The notes: generated from the sequence alone by a model not told the origin. DNA of 36,720 nucleotides from UBA5972 sp964588725 (GCA_964588725.1 CAZPQL010000024.1:1-36720); one strand, 5' to 3'; positions 26,724 through 33,849 are shown, counted from the stretch's first letter. Translations and numbers: made by a program.

Positions 26724-27098
26724 ATGGCTCACAGAAAAGGCACCTTGCTGCTTCCTTCTGGATCACGAAGTAACCCTGATCAAAATCATCTTCATGTTGT
26801 ATGTAACGATACTTGCATCTTAGGTCTGAACTTGCTGGTTCCGGTCAGCACATTTTATGACGGTTGCGATACAACCTGCGAATTGACCGGGTTGGATCAC
26901 GATTTTATCCGTCATCTATCATTCGTATTTTATGCTAAGGCAACACTGTACAAAGCTGAACAGATCGACCGAGGATATGCGATTGGACTACTTATCCCCC
27001 AACCCGACTTGGTCGAGGATGTGTTTTTACGGGTCAAAAACGGTGTGTGTTTTTCACCAGATACCCCGCATAAAATAAAGAAGTATTTTGAATGTTAG
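26724..27098 (+). CDS. Small protein paired with Panacea gene, possible toxin
   Basis: A 124-aa soluble protein that I do not recognise with certainty. Notable stretches are KGTLLLPSGSRSNPDQNHLHVVCNDTC, LNLLVPVSTFYDGCDTTCEL, HDFIRHLSFVFYAKA and a C-terminal PHKIKKYFE. The pattern of short beta strands (LLLPSG, HLHVVC, LLVPVST) resembles the SH3-like barrel of the MazF/PemK type, though the similarity is loose. It lies 3 nt after the Panacea gene on the same strand; genes in this position are commonly toxins. The toxin role is inferred from position. It converges on the YafY gene with a 22-nt gap. Confidence 0.5.
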   Translation: MAHRKGTLLLPSGSRSNPDQNHLHVVCNDTCILGLNLLVPVSTFYDGCDTTCELTGLDHDFIRHLSFVFYAKATLYKAEQIDRGYAIGLLIPQPDLVEDVFLRVKNGVCFSPDTPHKIKKYFEC

Positions 27099-27120
27099 TG
27101 CGGTTTTTTGCCTTTCCCGT

Positions 27121-27813
27121 CTAATTGCCCAACCTCTTCTCAATCAAAACCTCCCAATCCCTTACCAGAATTGAACGCCTCTTCGGGTATTTGCCCTCGC
27201 TAACCGCCATCGACGAAACCCGATCGGTCCGAAAATGCCGGTAGTCCTGTCGCGTTTCGCACCAGGCGACGATCATACGCGAGTCATCCAGATAGGCGAT
27301 GAAAAGCGGCCAGATGATTCGGTCCGTGACTGTGCCGCGCTGGTCCTGATAGACAAGCCTTAACTTCAGACGCTCGCGGATTGCCTGGCGCAGCAGCGCG
27401 CCCTCAAAACGCTCTTGAATCTTTGGCCGTGTCGATACCGCCTTGATGCCCGCATCCAGAATAATCGGGCGCAGTTCGTCGGGAATCGCGGATGTCAATT
27501 TGGTCATCAGGTCGCGGGCGGCCAGCGCCAGAGACGGATCAGCCCGTGTCGCGACCCAGGCCGACCCAAGTACGGCGGCTTCCAATTCATCGGCTGTCAG
27601 CATCAACGGCGGCATGTCATAGCCGTCGTCCAAAACATATCCTGTGCCTGCCTCACCGGTCAGTGGTACGCGTTGCGCAATCAACTCGGCCATATCGCGG
27701 TAAAGGGTGCGCAGGGAAATCTCCAGCTCATTGGCCAGACTCTTGCCGGTGACAGGTGATTTGTTGGCCCGCAGGATCTGGATAATTTGAAAAAGTCGCT
27801 CTGTACGTCGCAT
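27121..27813 (-). CDS. YafY family regulator (HTH + WYL)
   Basis: A 230-aa transcription regulator. The N-terminal winged helix (MRRTERLFQIIQILRANKSPVTGKSLANELEISLRTLYRDMAELIAQRVPLTGEAGTGYVL) matches the HTH_11 domain of the YafY family, and the C-terminal half is a WYL ligand-sensing domain (VYQDQRGTVTDRIIWPLFIAYLDDSRMIVAWCETRQDYRHFRTDRVSSM). It is divergent from the SRPBCC gene, and the gap contains a 17-bp palindrome. The usual arrangement is that the regulator controls itself and this neighbour. The ligand is unknown. Confidence 0.88.
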   Translation of the reverse strand: MRRTERLFQIIQILRANKSPVTGKSLANELEISLRTLYRDMAELIAQRVPLTGEAGTGYVLDDGYDMPPLMLTADELEAAVLGSAWVATRADPSLALAARDLMTKLTSAIPDELRPIILDAGIKAVSTRPKIQERFEGALLRQAIRERLKLRLVYQDQRGTVTDRIIWPLFIAYLDDSRMIVAWCETRQDYRHFRTDRVSSMAVSEGKYPKRRSILVRDWEVLIEKRLGN

Positions 27814-27825
27814 TTCCCGACCTTA

Positions 27826-27865
27826 CTGACACACTACTGACACCATGCTGTCAGCAGTGTGTCGG
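27826..27865. promoter_or_regulatory. 17-bp imperfect palindrome, likely YafY operator
   Basis: CTGACACACTACTGACA (27826-27842) and TGTCAGCAGTGTGTCGG (27849-27865) are inverted repeats agreeing at 15 of 17 positions around a 6-nt spacer. TGACA half-sites occur twice in each arm, so the operator may bind two dimers. It lies between the divergent regulator and SRPBCC genes. Confidence 0.7.
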
Positions 27866-27925
27866 TAGAAGGAGGTCAATGTAAACCGAATCTCAGGCAA
27901 ACCGCCGGAATAAGGGGAAAACAAA

Positions 27926-28390
27926 ATGATCCACGTTCTGAAACAGCGCACCATAAACGCCAAACCCGATGCAGTCTGGCAATTGCTGGCCGACTATATG
28001 CATGACGATGAATTCTGCCCGTTGGTTGTATCGGTTGATCCATTGACCGAAGGCAAAGACGGCATGGGTTCAAAACGGCGCAACAATTTCGCCAACGGGA
28101 CGTCGATTGTTGAAGAGGTAACCGCCTGGGAAGAGGGGCGCAGCATGCGCGTTCTGATGTCGGAAATGGGGTCAATTCCCATGAAAGAGGCCTTTGCCGA
28201 GATATCAATCGAGCCCATGACTGGCGGACGCACGAAAGTGAACTGGGGCCTAAAGTTCCGCGCAAAATACGGCCCGCTTGGCTGGCTGATGGGTCAGACG
28301 ATGATGCGAATGGCGCTGGGCAAGGTCATCATGGGTAACCTTGAGGGACTTGCCGAAATGGTTGCGACGCCCCAAACGGCTTTGGCTTAG
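27926..28390 (+). CDS. SRPBCC family protein
   Basis: A 154-aa START-like (SRPBCC, polyketide-cyclase/dehydrase type) protein. It opens with the typical HVLKQRTINAKPDAVWQLLADYMHDDEFCP and contains GMGSKRRNNFANGTSIVEEVTAWEEGRSMRVLMSEMG and TKVNWGLKFRAKYGPLGWLMGQTMMRMAL, which form the helix-grip cavity for a hydrophobic ligand. No enzymatic residues are evident. AAGGGG lies about 9 nt upstream of the ATG. It is probably controlled by the divergent YafY regulator. Confidence 0.85.
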   Translation: MIHVLKQRTINAKPDAVWQLLADYMHDDEFCPLVVSVDPLTEGKDGMGSKRRNNFANGTSIVEEVTAWEEGRSMRVLMSEMGSIPMKEAFAEISIEPMTGGRTKVNWGLKFRAKYGPLGWLMGQTMMRMALGKVIMGNLEGLAEMVATPQTALA

Positions 28391-28524
28391 GTTGCGGAGG
28401 GCTGTCAACGCCAGGTGTGCCAAAGGTGATCTTGATAGGCGTAAAGACGCCAAAAATGCGTAGGTCGCGTTGGAAGATGAAACACCATCAACGTCTCGAC
28501 AGGGCTTTATGCATACCCAATTAA

Positions 28525-28544
28525 AAACCGAAGGGTGCGCATTT
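28525..28544 (+). repeat. 20-nt direct repeat, copy 2
   Basis: AAACCGAAGGGTGCGCATTT repeats 25351-25370 with one mismatch. It lies in the 233-nt gap between the SRPBCC gene and the AAA ATPase gene, which otherwise shows only a small hairpin GGCGT-AAAG-ACGCC near 28440. Together the two copies bracket parDE, the Panacea pair, yafY and SRPBCC. Confidence 0.6.
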
Positions 28545-28623
28545 CTAACTCACCCAGCGGGCCTTTCGATGCGATTTGGCGTTGATCATTTTCGGGTGTA
28601 TTCAGGATAGACCGCGCGATTTG

Positions 28624-29796
28624 TTAGACGCGCGCGCTCTGCCTTCTCAGAAAGTCCGCAAAAAGCGGAACTGTAAAGTCTAAGAAACCATAATCGGTAC
28701 TGTAGACCATTCCCTTTTTTATGATGTTTGCTCTGGCAGGCCCGATTGATGAGATTTTTCGATTCATGGCAGAAGCAATATCCACCATTGCGTATGGCCC
28801 GTCGCCAAGTTTTGCCATTGTGTCAACAAACTGAATTTCGGATTTTGTTAGCCTATCGATCCGAACCTTAAAGAAGCCCTCGTCCAGCGATGCAATTGTT
28901 TCACCATAGGTTTCCTGCACCTCGGCAAGGTTAATTTCCGGAGCCTCCGCATGATCCCATGCTTTTGAAGCCCACTCTTGCAAGAAAAAGGGATAACCCT
29001 GAGTTTTTGTGACAATTTCCTTCAGCGCCTCATCAGTGATGACGGCGTCCTCATCTTCAATAGGAATCCGTATCGCACGAGTAGCAGAACTTTCATCCAA
29101 TGCGCCTATGGCTGGGAATGCAAAAAGTCGTTCAGCATATGATTTAGCATCGCCGGCAAGCCGCGCCACCTGCGGCAATCCGGCCCCAACGAATACAACA
29201 GGCAAACCAAACTGAGACATTCGATGCATTGAAACGGTCAGGGCAGAAAGATCGTCGTTAGAGAGGTATTGGACCTCATCAAATAGCAAAAGCCAACCCT
29301 TTCCCGCAGCCTTGGCCGCTTGTCCTATTGCCTCAAAAAGATCTGGCAGATCAAATTCAAGATTACCGCTGTCGGCCAGTCCCGGCTCTGATTCAACGCC
29401 AACCTCCAAGCCGGCGATTCCCACTTTGAATATCGATGCAAAACCGCGCAAACCTTTGAGTCCGTGATTGGCGAGGTCCTTCGCGGTTTCCACAACGGAC
29501 AGTGAACGCATTACTTTTCTCATTTCAGGCACAAGCAGGCGTGGAAGGCTTGTGTTTTCTGGGGACTCGATCGTCGAGGTAAGCAGGTTTTCTTCTTGTC
29601 CTATCTTCTTTATTTCATTTAATAAGACCGTTTTACCTGTGCCCCTCAGCCCCAGTAACATCTGTGATCTTGCGTGTTTGCCTGTGATTGCACGGCGACA
29701 GGCTACTTTGGCCTGCTTCAAGACATCGTCGCGTCCTGCAAGCTCTGGCGGGCGACTTCCTGCCCCTGGCGCGAAGGGATTTAAATATGGGTCCAC
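28624..29796 (-). CDS. AAA ATPase (ORC1/CDC6-like or AAA_16 type), function unknown
   Basis: A 390-aa P-loop ATPase. Walker A is GLRGTGKT (residues 49-56), Walker B is LLLFDEVQ (169-176), and a sensor-1-like strand VVFVGAGLP is at 200-208. The start MDPYLNPFAPGAGSRPPELAGRDDVL is typical of stand-alone STAND/ORC-like ATPases. The C-terminal third is helical and likely a winged helix (FVDTMAKLGDGPYAMVDIASAMNRKISSIGPARANIIKKG). Relatives occur in mobile elements and defence loci, but no effector domain is present here. It starts with GTG at 29796 behind a weak GGGA. It is the last gene before rplB and is transcribed against it. Confidence 0.75.
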   Translation of the reverse strand: MDPYLNPFAPGAGSRPPELAGRDDVLKQAKVACRRAITGKHARSQMLLGLRGTGKTVLLNEIKKIGQEENLLTSTIESPENTSLPRLLVPEMRKVMRSLSVVETAKDLANHGLKGLRGFASIFKVGIAGLEVGVESEPGLADSGNLEFDLPDLFEAIGQAAKAAGKGWLLLFDEVQYLSNDDLSALTVSMHRMSQFGLPVVFVGAGLPQVARLAGDAKSYAERLFAFPAIGALDESSATRAIRIPIEDEDAVITDEALKEIVTKTQGYPFFLQEWASKAWDHAEAPEINLAEVQETYGETIASLDEGFFKVRIDRLTKSEIQFVDTMAKLGDGPYAMVDIASAMNRKISSIGPARANIIKKGMVYSTDYGFLDFTVPLFADFLRRQSARV

Positions 29797-29816
29797 AATT
29801 TTTTCCCGGTCAAGTT

Positions 29817-29856
29817 ATAGTAAGATATAGTAAGATATAGCTAAAAACGCTATATC
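29817..29856. repeat. 10-bp tandem repeat and inverted repeat upstream of ATPase
   Basis: TAAGATATAG is tandemly repeated at 29821-29830 and 29831-29840, with a partial copy before it. The second copy runs into the inverted repeat GATATAGC (29834-29841) / GCTATATC (29849-29856) with a 7-nt loop. This AT-rich tract is 20-60 nt upstream of the ATPase GTG, where its promoter or operator should be. Confidence 0.6.
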
Positions 29857-29935
29857 ACCCTATACATTGCTAAATTTTGCAATTCCAGTGACTTTTTTTC
29901 GAAAAAACAATGCGCGTCCAAATGCCCACAGCCCC

Positions 29936-29964
29936 TTGCCACTCCCTTCAACCCCATCTATACC
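29936..29964 (+). promoter_or_regulatory. Promoter for rplB-rpsS-rplV-rpsC-rplP
   Basis: TTGCCA (29936-29941) and TATACC (29959-29964) are separated by 17 nt. The -10 and following bases (TATACCGCGCG) resemble the str promoter (TATACGCGCG). A palindromic A/T tract TTTTTTCGAAAAAA (29894-29907) lies 30-40 nt upstream of the -35 and could act as an UP-like element. Predicted start is near 29971. Confidence 0.6.
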
Positions 29965-29977
29965 GCGCGGGTGTTTC

Positions 29978-30059
29978 GGCCTCGGATTCGTTCCGGGGCC
30001 GCTGACCTTTGACCACCCAGCGGACCTACGGGGCCGTTCACCATAGGGGCGCACGCCCC
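29978..30059 (+). promoter_or_regulatory. Structured rplB leader
   Basis: Hairpin GGCCTCGGA (29978-29986) / TCCGGGGCC (29992-30000) has a 5-nt loop, and GGGGC-GCAC-GCCCC lies at 30046-30059. Both fall inside the roughly 113-nt untranslated leader after the predicted promoter. A regulatory role is possible but not shown. Confidence 0.4.
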
Positions 30060-30083
30060 GAAAGCAAAACGGAAGACAGCAAC

Positions 30084-30923
30084 ATGGCACTCAAGTCGTA
30101 CAAACCAACGACGCCGGGCCAGCGTGGGCTGGTTCTGATCGACCGTTCGGAGCTTTGGAAAGGCCGCCCCGTCAAAGCCCTCACCGAGGGATTGACCAAA
30201 AAGGGCGGACGGAACAACACCGGACGGATTACGCAACGACGCAAAGGTGGCGGCGCCAAGCGCCTGTATCGCATCGTTGATTTCAAACGCAGCAAAACCG
30301 ATATGCCGGCGACGGTCGAGCGGATCGAATACGACCCCAACCGCACGGCGTTCATCGCGCTGATCAAATATGACGACGGCACACAAACCTATATTCTGGC
30401 ACCCCAACGGTTGGGCGTTGGCGACAAGATTATCTCCTCGGCCAAGGTCGACGTGAAACCCGGCAATGCCATGCCGTTTTCCGGGATGCCCATCGGGACA
30501 ATCGTCCACAATATCGAGCTCAAGCCCGGCAAAGGCGGCCAAATCGCGCGCGCGGCGGGAACCTATGCTCAATTTGTGGGACGCGACGGCGGCTACGCTC
30601 AGATCCGTCTGTCATCGGGTGAATTGCGTCTGGTGCGACAAGAGTGTCTGGCGACAGTCGGCGCCGTTTCCAACCCCGACAATTCAAACCAGAACTACGG
30701 CAAGGCCGGTCGCATGCGCCACAAGGGCGTTCGCCCGTCGGTTCGCGGTGTGGCCATGAACCCGGTCGATCACCCGCACGGCGGTGGCGAAGGCCGCACA
30801 TCCGGTGGCCGCCATCCGGTTTCTCCATGGGGCAAGCCGACCAAAGGCGCGCGCACGCGTTCCAATAAAACCACCAATAAATACATCCTGCGCTCGCGTC
30901 ATGCCAAGAAGAAGGGTCGCTAG
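30084..30923 (+). CDS. rplB: 50S ribosomal protein L2
   Basis: L2 is near the peptidyl transferase centre and bridges the subunits. The 279-aa protein is full length: MALKSYKPTTPGQRGLV, TQRRKGGGAKRLYRIVDFKR, YDDGTQTYILAPQ, the conserved loop GVRPSVRGVAMNPVDHPHGGGEGRTSGGRHPVSPWGKPTKGARTR with the histidine in DHPHGGG, and a basic end RHAKKKGR. The ATG at 30084 has GGAAG upstream. The frame extends to 30009, but that sequence is the leader. rpsS starts 3 nt after the stop. Confidence 0.98.
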   Translation: MALKSYKPTTPGQRGLVLIDRSELWKGRPVKALTEGLTKKGGRNNTGRITQRRKGGGAKRLYRIVDFKRSKTDMPATVERIEYDPNRTAFIALIKYDDGTQTYILAPQRLGVGDKIISSAKVDVKPGNAMPFSGMPIGTIVHNIELKPGKGGQIARAAGTYAQFVGRDGGYAQIRLSSGELRLVRQECLATVGAVSNPDNSNQNYGKAGRMRHKGVRPSVRGVAMNPVDHPHGGGEGRTSGGRHPVSPWGKPTKGARTRSNKTTNKYILRSRHAKKKGR

Positions 30924-30926
30924 ACT

Positions 30927-31205
30927 ATGTCACGCTCTAACTGGAAAGGCCCGTTCGTCGATGCCCATGTCCTTAAAAAGGCAGAAGTCGCGCGCGAATC
31001 CGGTCGCAACGAAGTCATCAAAATCTGGTCGCGCCGCTCGACTATTCTGCCCCAGTTCGTGGGTCTGACGTTTGGCGTGTACAATGGCCGCAAACATATC
31101 CCCGTAATGATTTCCGAGGAAATGATTGGTCAGAAATTCGGCGAATATAGCCCGACCCGAACCTATTACGGTCACGCGGCCGACAAAAAAGCGAAGCGGA
31201 AATAA
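30927..31205 (+). CDS. rpsS: 30S ribosomal protein S19
   Basis: S19 is in the 30S head and contacts S13 and the A-site region. The 92-aa protein is complete: MSRSNWKGPFVDAHVLKKAE, IKIWSRRSTILPQFVGLTFGVYNGRKHIPVMISEEMIGQKFGEYSPTRTYYGHAADKKAKRK. It lies 3 nt after rplB and 2 nt before rplV. Confidence 0.98.
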   Translation: MSRSNWKGPFVDAHVLKKAEVARESGRNEVIKIWSRRSTILPQFVGLTFGVYNGRKHIPVMISEEMIGQKFGEYSPTRTYYGHAADKKAKRK

Positions 31206-31207
31206 TC

Positions 31208-31588
31208 ATGGGCAAAGCGAAAAACCCCCGTCGCGTGGCAGATAACGAAGCCATGGCCGTCAGCCGCATGCTGCGGACCTCGCCGCAAAAGCTAAACCTG
31301 GTGGCGCAGCTGATCCGTGGCAAAAAAGTCGAAAAAGCTCTGACTGACCTGACGTTTTCCAAAAAACGCATTTCGGACGACGTGCTAAAAACCCTGCAAT
31401 CGGCAATTGCCAATGCCGAAAACAATCACGGTCTGGACGTTGACGATCTGATCGTCGCCGAAGCCTGGGTTGGTAAAAACCTGACGATGAAGCGCGGTCG
31501 CCCCCGTGCCCGTGGCCGGTACGGCAAAATCCTGAAGCCTTTTGCTCAGGTCACAGTCAAAGTGCGTCAGGTAGAGGAGCAGGCATAA
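31208..31588 (+). CDS. rplV: 50S ribosomal protein L22
   Basis: L22 sends a beta hairpin into the exit tunnel at the constriction. The 126-aa protein has AVSRMLRTSPQKLNLVAQLIRGKKVEKALTDLTFSKKR, NNHGLDVDDLIVAEAWVGKNLTMKRGRPRARGRYGKILKPFAQVTVKVRQ. The tunnel hairpin residues (RGRPRARGRYG) are normal. Its stop overlaps the rpsC ATG by one base (TAATG). Confidence 0.98.
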   Translation: MGKAKNPRRVADNEAMAVSRMLRTSPQKLNLVAQLIRGKKVEKALTDLTFSKKRISDDVLKTLQSAIANAENNHGLDVDDLIVAEAWVGKNLTMKRGRPRARGRYGKILKPFAQVTVKVRQVEEQA

Positions 31589-32286
31589 TGGGTCAGAAAA
31601 TCAATCCGATTGGTTTCCGCGTTCAGGTCAACCGCACATGGGACAGCCGCTGGTATGCTAAATCAGCCGATTTTGGCGATCTTCTGCTGGAAGACATCAA
31701 GATACGCGAATTCATCAAAAAGGAATGCGTGCAGGCCGGTGTGTCGCGGGTCATTATCGAGCGCCCGCATAAAAAATGCCGCGTCACCATCCATTCGGCC
31801 CGCCCTGGTGTGATCATCGGCAAAAAAGGCGCCGACATCGAAACGCTGCGCAAAAAACTGGCGCGGTTCACCGACAGCGAACTGCATCTCAATATCGTCG
31901 AGGTGCGCAAGCCGGAAATGGATGCGCAACTGGTCGCTGAATCCGTGGCCCAGCAAATGGAACGTCGGGTGTCTTTTCGCCGCGCCATGAAACGCGCGGT
32001 GCAAACCACCATGCGTATGGGTGCCCTTGGCATCCGGATTAACTGCGCCGGACGTCTTGGCGGCGCCGAAATCGCGCGAACCGAATGGTACCGCGAAGGT
32101 CGTGTACCGCTGCACACGCTGCGCGCGGACATCGATTACGCCACCTGCGAAGCGCTGACCGCCTATGGCATCATCGGTGTGAAGGTCTGGATTTTCAAAG
32201 GCGAGATCATGGAACATGATCCACAGGCCCGCGACCGCAAAGCCCAGGAACTGCAAGACGGAGGTGGTCGCCCGTCACGCCGCTGA
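31588..32286 (+). CDS. rpsC: 30S ribosomal protein S3
   Basis: S3 forms part of the mRNA entry channel and its helicase activity. The 232-aa protein shows MGQKINPIGFRVQVNRTWDSRWYA, the KH domain motif VIIGKKGADIETLRKKL (GxxG loop GKKG), and the C-terminal domain LGIRINCAGRLGGAEIARTEWYREGRVPLHTLRADIDYATCEA. Length is typical. A 29-nt gap separates it from rplP. Confidence 0.98.
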   Translation: MGQKINPIGFRVQVNRTWDSRWYAKSADFGDLLLEDIKIREFIKKECVQAGVSRVIIERPHKKCRVTIHSARPGVIIGKKGADIETLRKKLARFTDSELHLNIVEVRKPEMDAQLVAESVAQQMERRVSFRRAMKRAVQTTMRMGALGIRINCAGRLGGAEIARTEWYREGRVPLHTLRADIDYATCEALTAYGIIGVKVWIFKGEIMEHDPQARDRKAQELQDGGGRPSRR

Positions 32287-32315
32287 CGGAGACCAACCCC
32301 TGAAGGAGAATAACC

Positions 32316-32729
32316 ATGCTTTCACCAAAGCGTACAAAATTCCGCAAAGCCTTTAAGGGCCGCATTCACGGTCTGGCCAAGGGTGGCACCGATCTGAATT
32401 TCGGCGCTTACGGCCTGAAAGCCATTGAACCCGAGCGCATCACGGCGCGCCAGATTGAAGCCGCGCGCCGCGCCATGACGCGTCACATGAAACGTCAGGG
32501 CCGCGTCTGGATCCGGATTTTCCCCGACGTGCCCGTCACCAAAAAACCCACCGAGGTTCGGATGGGCAAGGGTAAAGGTTCGGTCGAATACTGGGCGGCC
32601 AAGGTAAAACCGGGGCGCGTCATATTCGAAATCGACGGCGTGACCGAGGTCGTTGCCCGCGAAGCCCTGCGGCTGGCGGCGATGAAACTGCCGGTCAAGT
32701 GCCGGTTTGTGCAGAAGGAAGATTGGTGA
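32316..32729 (+). CDS. rplP: 50S ribosomal protein L16
   Basis: L16 is needed for late 50S assembly and positions the A-site tRNA. The 137-aa protein is complete: MLSPKRTKFRKAFKGRIHGLAKGGTDLNFGAYGLKAIEPERITARQIEAARRAMTRHMKRQGRVWIRIFPDVPVTKKPTEVRMGKGKGSVEYWAAKVKPG, ending LRLAAMKLPVKCRFVQKEDW. AAGGAG lies upstream of its ATG. The last 34 codons plus stop (32625-32729) are duplicated at 35441-35545. In most bacteria rpmC follows at once; here a strong terminator and a LysR-SDR cassette follow. Confidence 0.98.
   Translation: MLSPKRTKFRKAFKGRIHGLAKGGTDLNFGAYGLKAIEPERITARQIEAARRAMTRHMKRQGRVWIRIFPDVPVTKKPTEVRMGKGKGSVEYWAAKVKPGRVIFEIDGVTEVVAREALRLAAMKLPVKCRFVQKEDW
32625..32729 (+). repeat. 105-nt repeat, copy 1 (3' end of rplP)
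   Basis: Identical to 35441-35545 over the first 89 nt; the last 16 nt carry three differences, all silent or between stop codons (CAG/CAA, GAT/GAC, TGA/TAA). It encodes the last 34 residues of L16. Confidence 0.95.
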
Positions 32730-32790
32730 TTTAGCGAAAGCTAAATCAAGTGCGGTGTAGGGGAAACGAAGTTTCCTCCGGGCCGCACGC
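32728..32790 (+). other. Structured RNA after rplP
   Basis: GATTTAGC-GAAA-GCTAAATC (32728-32747) starts within the stop codon and has an 8-bp stem capped by a GNRA tetraloop. It is followed by GTGCGG (32750-32755) pairing with CCGCAC (32783-32788) around an inner GGAAAC-GAA-GTTTCC (32762-32776). Two stacked stable structures precede the terminator. Confidence 0.55.
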
Positions 32791-32810
32791 AGTTGAGATA
32801 ATGAAATTTG

Positions 32811-32841
32811 AAACCCCTAGTCGCAAGGCTGGGGGTTTTTT
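32811..32841 (+). terminator. Rho-independent terminator after rplP
   Basis: AAACCCCTAG (32811-32820) and CTGGGGGTTT (32829-32838) give a 10-bp stem with one G-T pair and an 8-nt loop, followed by a run of T to 32841. It would end the rplB-rplP transcript, and LysR converges on it. Confidence 0.85.
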
Positions 32842-32913
32842 ATTGGCGGGGTTTATGGGGAATGGCGGCTTTGAGCCCAAACTGCTAAATCGTCAGGGAG
32901 CAGCGAGTGACTG

Positions 32914-33849
32914 CTATCGTGTTTTTTTTGTACCGGTTACCCAGAATTCATTTTTTCTTGAGCGCACTCTCGCAGCGAGAAAGTCCACGAACAAACGAAC
33001 CCGTGCTGTATTGCGAAGATCGCGGTGAAGCAGCAGCCAGATGCTGCGATAGGGCGTCGGTTTTTGAAACGGGGCACGGATCAGGTCTGGGTTCCGGTCT
33101 CCGAGGTTGCAGGCGAGATAGGCCATGCCAAGGCCAGATGCTGCCAAGGTGATAAGCGGCACCAACTCAGAGACCCGATGTTTCAGGATTGCCTTTGGGT
33201 AATAACTTTCCTTCACCCACTGGGCGGAGGTCGCTTCTTCCGGTTCGTGCCAACCGATCAGGTGCAATCCATCACCGCCATTGTCCTTTATCCTCTCGGC
33301 AAATTCTTTCGTGCAATAGGCCGCTTGAGACATCTGGACTAATTTTCTACCCACTACGTCATCCGTCACTTCGTTCGCGATCCGAAGGGAAACGTCGGCT
33401 TCACGTCGTGTCAGATCACGAACGTCGTTTGTAAAGTTCATGTTGAGATGAATATCGGGATAAAGGTCAGCAAAATTCGCCAGATCATCCATCAGGGAGG
33501 TCATCGCCAAACCGTGGGGCATGGTGACATATACAGTACCGGAGGGTTGTGCGTCACGACCAACGATAATCCGGGAAGCAACGTTCATTTCCTCTTCGAC
33601 GCGCTCTGCGTGCGGCAACAACTCTTCACCAAGCTGAGTGAGGACGAGCCCTTGCTTTGAGCGGTCGAAGAGGCGACTTCCGACGCGATCTTCCATGACC
33701 GACAGGCGCCGGGTCAGGGTGGTGTGGTTCACCAGGATACTGTCAGCACCACCACGCAACGTTCCCGTCCGTGCGACCGCTAGAAAGTACTTCAAATCGT
33801 CCCAGTTTAGGGAATGGCTTGCCTGTTTCATCATGTGCATGTGTTTCAT
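32914..33849 (-). CDS. LysR family transcriptional regulator
   Basis: A 311-aa LysR-type regulator. The N-terminal helix-turn-helix (LNWDDLKYFLAVARTGTLRGGADSILVNHTTLTRRLSVMEDRVGSRLFDRSKQGLVLTQLGEELL) has the standard LTTR pattern. A substrate-binding-like domain follows (SGTVYVTMPHGLAMTSLMDDLANFADLYPDIHLNM, ADVSLRIANEV, PLITLAASGLGMAYLACNLGDRNPDLIR). Several in-frame ATGs (33849, 33840, 33834, 33831) could be the start. It is divergent from the SDR gene, so it most likely controls SDR-DUF4345; the inducer is unknown. Confidence 0.9.
   Translation of the reverse strand: MKHMHMMKQASHSLNWDDLKYFLAVARTGTLRGGADSILVNHTTLTRRLSVMEDRVGSRLFDRSKQGLVLTQLGEELLPHAERVEEEMNVASRIIVGRDAQPSGTVYVTMPHGLAMTSLMDDLANFADLYPDIHLNMNFTNDVRDLTRREADVSLRIANEVTDDVVGRKLVQMSQAAYCTKEFAERIKDNGGDGLHLIGWHEPEEATSAQWVKESYYPKAILKHRVSELVPLITLAASGLGMAYLACNLGDRNPDLIRAPFQKPTPYRSIWLLLHRDLRNTARVRLFVDFLAARVRSRKNEFWVTGTKKTR

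Noticed and set aside
30009..30083. Upstream extension of rplB to 30009
   Set aside because: L2 proteins begin at MALKSYKPTTPG (30084); the extension is the untranslated leader.
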